Origin: CAYGUK01 sp964352985 | GTDB taxonomy: Bacteria; Pseudomonadota; Gammaproteobacteria; JAHCLG01 | Assembly: GCA_964352985.1 (NCBI GenBank) | Contig: CAYGUK010000021.1 | Span: forward strand, 1-47,709 | Reading direction: 5' to 3' | DNA length: 47,709 bases | Part shown: positions 44,079 to 47,709 of the stretch, one piece after another | Layout: the number at the start of each line of letters is the position of its first letter | Numbering within the stretch: position 1 is the first letter of the stretch | Notes under the pieces: generated by a model | Told to the model about the DNA's origin: nothing | What the model saw: only the letters and a program-made list of their open reading frames with translations | The model's database searches: none | Position numbers and translations under genes: made by a program

Positions 44079-45263
44079 TTATTTAGCATGTGTTTTTCTA
44101 TTTTTTGATTCTGATGGATGGATAAATTCAACTGCAGCGTTTGTAACCCAGGCGCCAGTAATTGAAAAAAGTAAACTAGCAGATCCGGATATTAATGTGG
44201 AAAATAAAGTGCGTGGCGAAGTAACAGTTAACATGGTATTGAGTGTCGCCATCAATATCGGCATTAAATCACGATAGTTTGACATCTTACCTGCAAAAAG
44301 AGCAAAACAATTGACTAACAGTGCAGCGGGTAAACTAACGCCTTCTGTCATTGTTAAATAACAAAAATTCACTAATGTAATTATTAAATCAATTTGATGT
44401 GGTGCGAGTTTGAATTTATTTTGCATAAATCGACTTAAACTTTTATAGACAGCAACATTTAAAGCACTTTGAATAAATAATCGATCAATATTTGCTGCAA
44501 CTAAATTAAATGCGTCGAGAAAATAATGAAACTTGCAATGCGTTTTTTCAGCGCATTGTTCGACACTTTTCCATTGCGCTTGAAAAGCTTGGCGGTTTGC
44601 ACTATTTGTGTTATTTGCTAGATATGCTTGATATTGTTGGATAATCGCGTTTACATCTGTCTCTTTTGGTATATAGGGACTCTCTGTATCTATGGTATTT
44701 AATATTGTAGGAAAAATATTGGGTATAAGGGGGGCGTTACTGTCGAATAATACGTTAATTTGATTTTGATAAAATAGACGAGCAAAATTATTGCGTGAAG
44801 TTAATTGATGCTGATGTTTAAGGAAAAAATTTAAAAAACAGGCTAAATTATTTGGGTTAATATCTTCAGGAAATACATAGTGACGATGATTTGTTCTTGA
44901 ATTCATCTGTTGCCAAATTTCTCTTAATAACTCATGAACGCCACTATTGATAGTGAAAACTTGCCATTTTTTTACAGTTAAAGTTTGACACGGTTCTTCA
45001 GTTGATAAAATTTCATCAGGATAAAAATGACCTTGTAGTGCCTCATCTGCACCACCACGATATACTTGAATTTTTGGTTCTAAATCTGGATCACGAAGAT
45101 TGACAGTCATCACTCTGCCATGAATCACGATGGAGCTAAAAATAGTTTGTGGGCTAAATTCTATAATATAAGCCTTTAATGCTCTTGCGGCGTCTAGAAA
45201 TCGAGACACAATTTCTTCCGGCATGAATCTTGTTTCGATACTAGTAGGTGGATTAACTGGCAT
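44079..45263 (-). CDS. Orphan protein with C-terminal hydrophobic segments, 394 aa
   Basis: Not recognised. The first about 250 residues are soluble-looking. From about 285 to 380 there are three or four hydrophobic stretches (LIITLVNFCYLTMTEGVSLP; LLVNCFALFAGKM; LMPILMATLNTML; LISGSASLLFSITGAWV), enough for membrane insertion. A CAEKTHC pair lies near residue 240. The tail is basic (ESKNRKTHAK). No signal peptide. A soluble part plus late membrane helices and a basic tail is seen in some type IVB effectors, but also in many other proteins. Confidence 0.65.
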   Translation of the reverse strand: MPVNPPTSIETRFMPEEIVSRFLDAARALKAYIIEFSPQTIFSSIVIHGRVMTVNLRDPDLEPKIQVYRGGADEALQGHFYPDEILSTEEPCQTLTVKKWQVFTINSGVHELLREIWQQMNSRTNHRHYVFPEDINPNNLACFLNFFLKHQHQLTSRNNFARLFYQNQINVLFDSNAPLIPNIFPTILNTIDTESPYIPKETDVNAIIQQYQAYLANNTNSANRQAFQAQWKSVEQCAEKTHCKFHYFLDAFNLVAANIDRLFIQSALNVAVYKSLSRFMQNKFKLAPHQIDLIITLVNFCYLTMTEGVSLPAALLVNCFALFAGKMSNYRDLMPILMATLNTMLTVTSPRTLFSTLISGSASLLFSITGAWVTNAAVEFIHPSESKNRKTHAK

Positions 45264-45387
45264 GTTATAAAAATTAATCAGTAAAAAAAGTATTATAATC
45301 TTTGCAATAATATTAATGAAACAAGCTGTTTTTCAAAAAAATTATGGGGAAACTTAATCGTGCGTCGTTAATATTTTTATGTTAGTT

Positions 45388-46116
45388 TCAACTGAGTTGA
45401 CTTGCACCTATACGAAATGTTTTAGCCGTTATCCACGATTCACCCATGATTTTTTTTGCTAATTGATAATATTGTTCAGCTTGATTAATTTGACGTATTC
45501 CACCTGAGGCTTTAAAGCCAACTTTAAAACCAGAAGAATAGTGATTGATCATTTTCAACATTATTTCAGCAGCGTGGAGTGTTGCGCCAGTTGCTATTTT
45601 GCCGGTAGATGTTTTAATAAAATCAGCCCCTGACGTGATCGCTATTTCGGCAGCTTGTTGTATAAACTCATCGGAAAGAAGAGCGCCTGTTTCTAAAATA
45701 ACTTTTAATTTAACAGTAGGTCCACATGTAATTTTACAGGCTTTAATAAATTGTCTTACCGACGTGTGTTCGCCGGCAATTAATGTTTGATAAGGCATGA
45801 CCAAATCAATTTCATCAACTTGTTTTGATACAGCAGTATGAATAGCTTGTTGCACTTCATTTAATGTTTGATCGCCACCGGGAAAGTTAACCACTGTCGC
45901 CACTTTAATTGCCGTATCAGCTAATTTTGATTTAGCTAATTTAATAAACTTAGGATAAAGACAAACAGCGGCAACGTGATTTTGTTTTGCGCGATTGATT
46001 AAATCAAGAATTTCATTTTCACTATGATCTAAATTTAAATCAGTTAAATCAACAAGCGACATAATTTCTGATGTTGAAACATTTTGTGTTACAGCGTTTT
46101 CGGTTTTATTTTGCAT
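45388..46116 (-). CDS. deoC: Deoxyribose-phosphate aldolase
   Basis: 242 residues from the ATG at 46116, which overlaps the punA stop by 11 bases (a GTG at 46140 would overlap more and adds residues not seen in the family). It cleaves deoxyribose-5-phosphate to glyceraldehyde-3-phosphate and acetaldehyde. SLVDLTDLNLDHS, ATVVNFPGGDQT, EIDLVMPYQ, KVILETGALLSDE, the Schiff-base lysine in GADFIKTSTGK and GFKASGGIR are all in place. It is the last gene of the cdd-punA-deoC operon. Confidence 0.95.
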   Translation of the reverse strand: MQNKTENAVTQNVSTSEIMSLVDLTDLNLDHSENEILDLINRAKQNHVAAVCLYPKFIKLAKSKLADTAIKVATVVNFPGGDQTLNEVQQAIHTAVSKQVDEIDLVMPYQTLIAGEHTSVRQFIKACKITCGPTVKLKVILETGALLSDEFIQQAAEIAITSGADFIKTSTGKIATGATLHAAEIMLKMINHYSSGFKVGFKASGGIRQINQAEQYYQLAKKIMGESWITAKTFRIGASQLS

Positions 46117-46930
46117 CACTAAAATTTCCAGCGAACTCACACACTAAACGTGATAAATCTTCTGCTGCGATTTGACCGTATTTTAGTGTGCCTTCATGTG
46201 ATAAGGGTTCTGGATTTAAACCCGCGGCTTGATTCGTGATCGCTGCAACTAATGCGACTTTTAATCCGCAATGTCTTGCCACAATCACATCAGGCACTGT
46301 CGACATGCCAACCGCATCAGCGCCTAGTACTCTAAAGGCATTAATTTCAGCTGGTGTTTCAAAGGTTGGTCCCAACACACCCATATAAATACCTTCGGCG
46401 AGTTTGATATTTAATTCACGCGCATTCTTTTTTAAGACTTCACGTAACGCGGGATCATAAGCATCTTCCATCGAGACAAAACGTTCACCGAATTCTTCAT
46501 CATTGGGGCCGACTAAGGGATTATTAAAAGATAGATTAATGTGATCGGTGATCAGCATTAATTCACCGGCAAACACATTAGGATTAATTGATCCAGAAGC
46601 ATTGGTAATTAATAATTCTTGGCAACCAATTAATTTTAAACAACGCACGATACATTTTTGTTGCGCGGCATTTTCACCTTCATAGCGATGTGTTCTGCCT
46701 TGCAAGCAAGCGACTTTGGCGCCATTTAATTCACCGACAACTAAGCGACCTTGATGGCCGGCAACACTGGTACCAGGAAAACCGGGTAATTCGTTATAAT
46801 TAAAAATAATGGGATTAGTGATACTCTCTGCCACACGGCCTAAACCTGATCCTAAAATCATGCCGAGTCGTGGTGTGAAGCCATTGAGTTTTTCTTTAAT
46901 TAAATTTGCAGTTTCGATGGTCGTATTCAT
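46106..46930 (-). CDS. punA: Purine nucleoside phosphorylase (trimeric PNP class)
   Basis: 274 residues. Phosphorolysis of inosine, guanosine and deoxy forms to base and (deoxy)ribose-1-phosphate. LGMILGSGLG (22-31), SVAGHQGRLVVG, GRTHRYEG with the phosphate-site His, TNASGS (109-114), GPTFETPAEI with Glu191, AVGMSTVPDVIVARH with Met209 and TNQAAG with Asn233. Asn233 is the residue that favours 6-oxopurines over methylthioadenosine. The gene overlaps cdd by ATGA. Confidence 0.94.
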   Translation of the reverse strand: MNTTIETANLIKEKLNGFTPRLGMILGSGLGRVAESITNPIIFNYNELPGFPGTSVAGHQGRLVVGELNGAKVACLQGRTHRYEGENAAQQKCIVRCLKLIGCQELLITNASGSINPNVFAGELMLITDHINLSFNNPLVGPNDEEFGERFVSMEDAYDPALREVLKKNARELNIKLAEGIYMGVLGPTFETPAEINAFRVLGADAVGMSTVPDVIVARHCGLKVALVAAITNQAAGLNPEPLSHEGTLKYGQIAAEDLSRLVCEFAGNFSDAK

Positions 46931-47334
46931 TTTATATTTTCCAAATGTTTAGGGCCAAAGGCGAAAGGAAGTAAATCGACTAATTTTAAACTTTTCACTA
47001 AACCGGTCGAATTACATAAATGTACTATCATATCCGGTGTTGAAAATTCATATAAGCGTTGACGACACGCTCCACAAGGCGCGCATAAGTGATCATCTTG
47101 TCCAATAATTAATGCTTCAGCAATTTCTTTATCACCCGCGGTGATCATATGTGAAATCGCTGAAGACTCAGCACATAATGCTAAACCGTATGACGCATTT
47201 TCAATATTACAACCACTATAAAATTGATGAGATGTTGTTTTAATCGCGCAACCAACAGCAAAGCGAGAATAAGGCGAATAAGAATGGGCTTTTGCATTTT
47301 TCGCAAGGTTTAATAGATGATCAATATCTGTCAT
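46927..47334 (-). CDS. cdd: Cytidine deaminase
   Basis: 135 residues, the short tetrameric class. SPYSRFAVGCAI (20-31) binds the nucleoside, NIENASYGLALCAESSAI contains zinc ligand Cys54 and catalytic Glu56, and APCGACRQ supplies Cys87 and Cys90. It deaminates cytidine and deoxycytidine to uridine forms. First gene of the cdd-punA-deoC operon, with its promoter just upstream; AAAGGT serves as ribosome binding site. Confidence 0.95.
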   Translation of the reverse strand: MTDIDHLLNLAKNAKAHSYSPYSRFAVGCAIKTTSHQFYSGCNIENASYGLALCAESSAISHMITAGDKEIAEALIIGQDDHLCAPCGACRQRLYEFSTPDMIVHLCNSTGLVKSLKLVDLLPFAFGPKHLENIK

Positions 47335-47364
47335 TGCAGTTATACCTTTAGATTAAGGAGTAGC

Positions 47365-47392
47365 AATATAGCATTGATAAGGCTAATTTCAA
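47365..47392 (-). promoter_or_regulatory. Promoter of the cdd-punA-deoC operon
   Basis: On the minus strand, TTGAAA (47387-47392) and TATATT (47365-47370), spacing 16, with an upstream TGC that makes it an extended -10. It is about 30 bases before the cdd ATG. No CytR, DeoR or CRP site pattern could be recognised. Confidence 0.6.
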
Positions 47393-47463
47393 AGCATGTC
47401 TTGCAAAAGTGAGCATAATTTGAAATCATATTCGCCTATTAAACATAATTTTTCGGAGTAATA

Positions 47464-47709
47464 ATGAGTGCTTATCTCGAACTAGAACGTCATTTTACAA
47501 AACTCGATCATTTAAATCATTTAGCGCGTTTAGCCATTTGGGATGAAGCCGTGATGATGCCACCTGGAGGTGGAATTGCGCGCGGCAAAGCGATGTCAAC
47601 GTTAAGTGCCATTAGTCATGAAATGTTATGTAATAAAAAAACTGGCGATTTAATTGCAAAAGCTAAAGACGAATCGTTAAGCGATCCTTGGCAAATTAGA
47701 AATTTATAT
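47464..47709 (+). CDS. M32 (Taq-type) carboxypeptidase, N-terminal part
   Basis: 82 codons are open to the window end. MSAYLELERHFTKLDHLNHL, then ARLAIWDEAVMMPPGGGIARGKAMSTLS, is the N-terminal pattern of M32 metallocarboxypeptidases (the WDxxxxMPPGG motif is diagnostic). The HEXXH zinc site lies beyond the window. The ATG has GGAG about 5 bases upstream. It is divergent from cdd. Confidence 0.88.
   Translation, partial: MSAYLELERHFTKLDHLNHLARLAIWDEAVMMPPGGGIARGKAMSTLSAISHEMLCNKKTGDLIAKAKDESLSDPWQIRNLY

Noticed and set aside
1..47709. CRISPR array, tRNA or rRNA genes, complete insertion sequence
   Set aside because: No regularly spaced repeats, no tRNA-like cloverleaf noticed and no transposase-like protein in any frame given; a tRNAscan run was not possible.

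Overview
The window is AT-rich (about one third G+C by eye), gene-dense gammaproteobacterial sequence. The gene content (Kdo transferase WaaA, a secreted CD39-type apyrase, a small post-SET lysine methyltransferase, several orphan 200-1200 aa proteins, pcm next to tolC, a Coxiella/Legionella-style MFS carrier) suggests a member or relative of the Legionellales with a host-associated life. This placement is inferred from gene content; no rRNA or tRNA gene is visible. No CRISPR array, complete insertion sequence or phage module was found. There is one 10-N assembly gap at 17696-17705.

Layout. 1-4.5 kb: end of an amidase, an alpha/beta hydrolase, a secreted NTPDase, waaA and thymidine kinase. 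4.7-7.5 kb: an MFS carrier and an adenosine-deaminase-family enzyme. 7.5-12.6 kb: an accessory block with a small orphan, a SET-domain protein, a small secreted protein and an orphan of 1182 aa. 12.7-20.5 kb: a MoxR/DUF58/DUF4381/BatA/BatB/BatC/BatD operon plus a lipocalin-like gene; the batC-like gene is interrupted by the N gap and 175 bases of G+C-richer, hairpin-rich sequence. 21.3-31.1 kb, minus strand: eight tightly spaced genes pcm, tolC-SPOR, MHS carrier, photolyase, FAD monooxygenase, mtnK, class II aldolase and mtnA. 31.2-33.1 kb: a TPP riboswitch and thiC on the plus strand. 33.4-36.0 kb: a TraB/GumN-like secreted protein, a Nudix hydrolase and an outer-membrane beta-barrel. 36.1-45.3 kb: orphan coiled-coil or duplicated proteins mixed with a Pit phosphate transporter, a TetR regulator, thymidine phosphorylase and a LuxR-type regulator. 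45.4-47.3 kb: cdd-punA-deoC nucleoside salvage operon. From 47464: start of an M32 carboxypeptidase.

How the genes fit together. Thymidine kinase, the nucleoside deaminase, cytidine deaminase, purine nucleoside phosphorylase, thymidine phosphorylase and deoxyribose-phosphate aldolase form a nucleoside-scavenging set, and the exported apyrase could feed it from host NTPs. The mtnK-aldolase-mtnA trio lies without mtnC or mtnD, and its aldolase looks like the fuculose-phosphate aldolase type rather than MtnB. That suggests a DHAP-shunt route for 5-deoxyribose or methylthioribose rather than the classical methionine salvage pathway. ThiC, a radical-SAM enzyme that makes 5'-deoxyadenosine, is divergent from the head of that gene run.

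Most noteworthy: the DHAP-shunt candidate, the TolC-SPOR fusion, the SET-domain protein, the 1182-aa orphan, the interrupted batC, and a 372-aa orphan with an internal duplication. Several starts were moved from the longest reading frame to starts supported by ribosome binding sites and family alignment (tdk, moxR, batA, batD, aldolase, thiC, tetR, outer-membrane protein, deoC).
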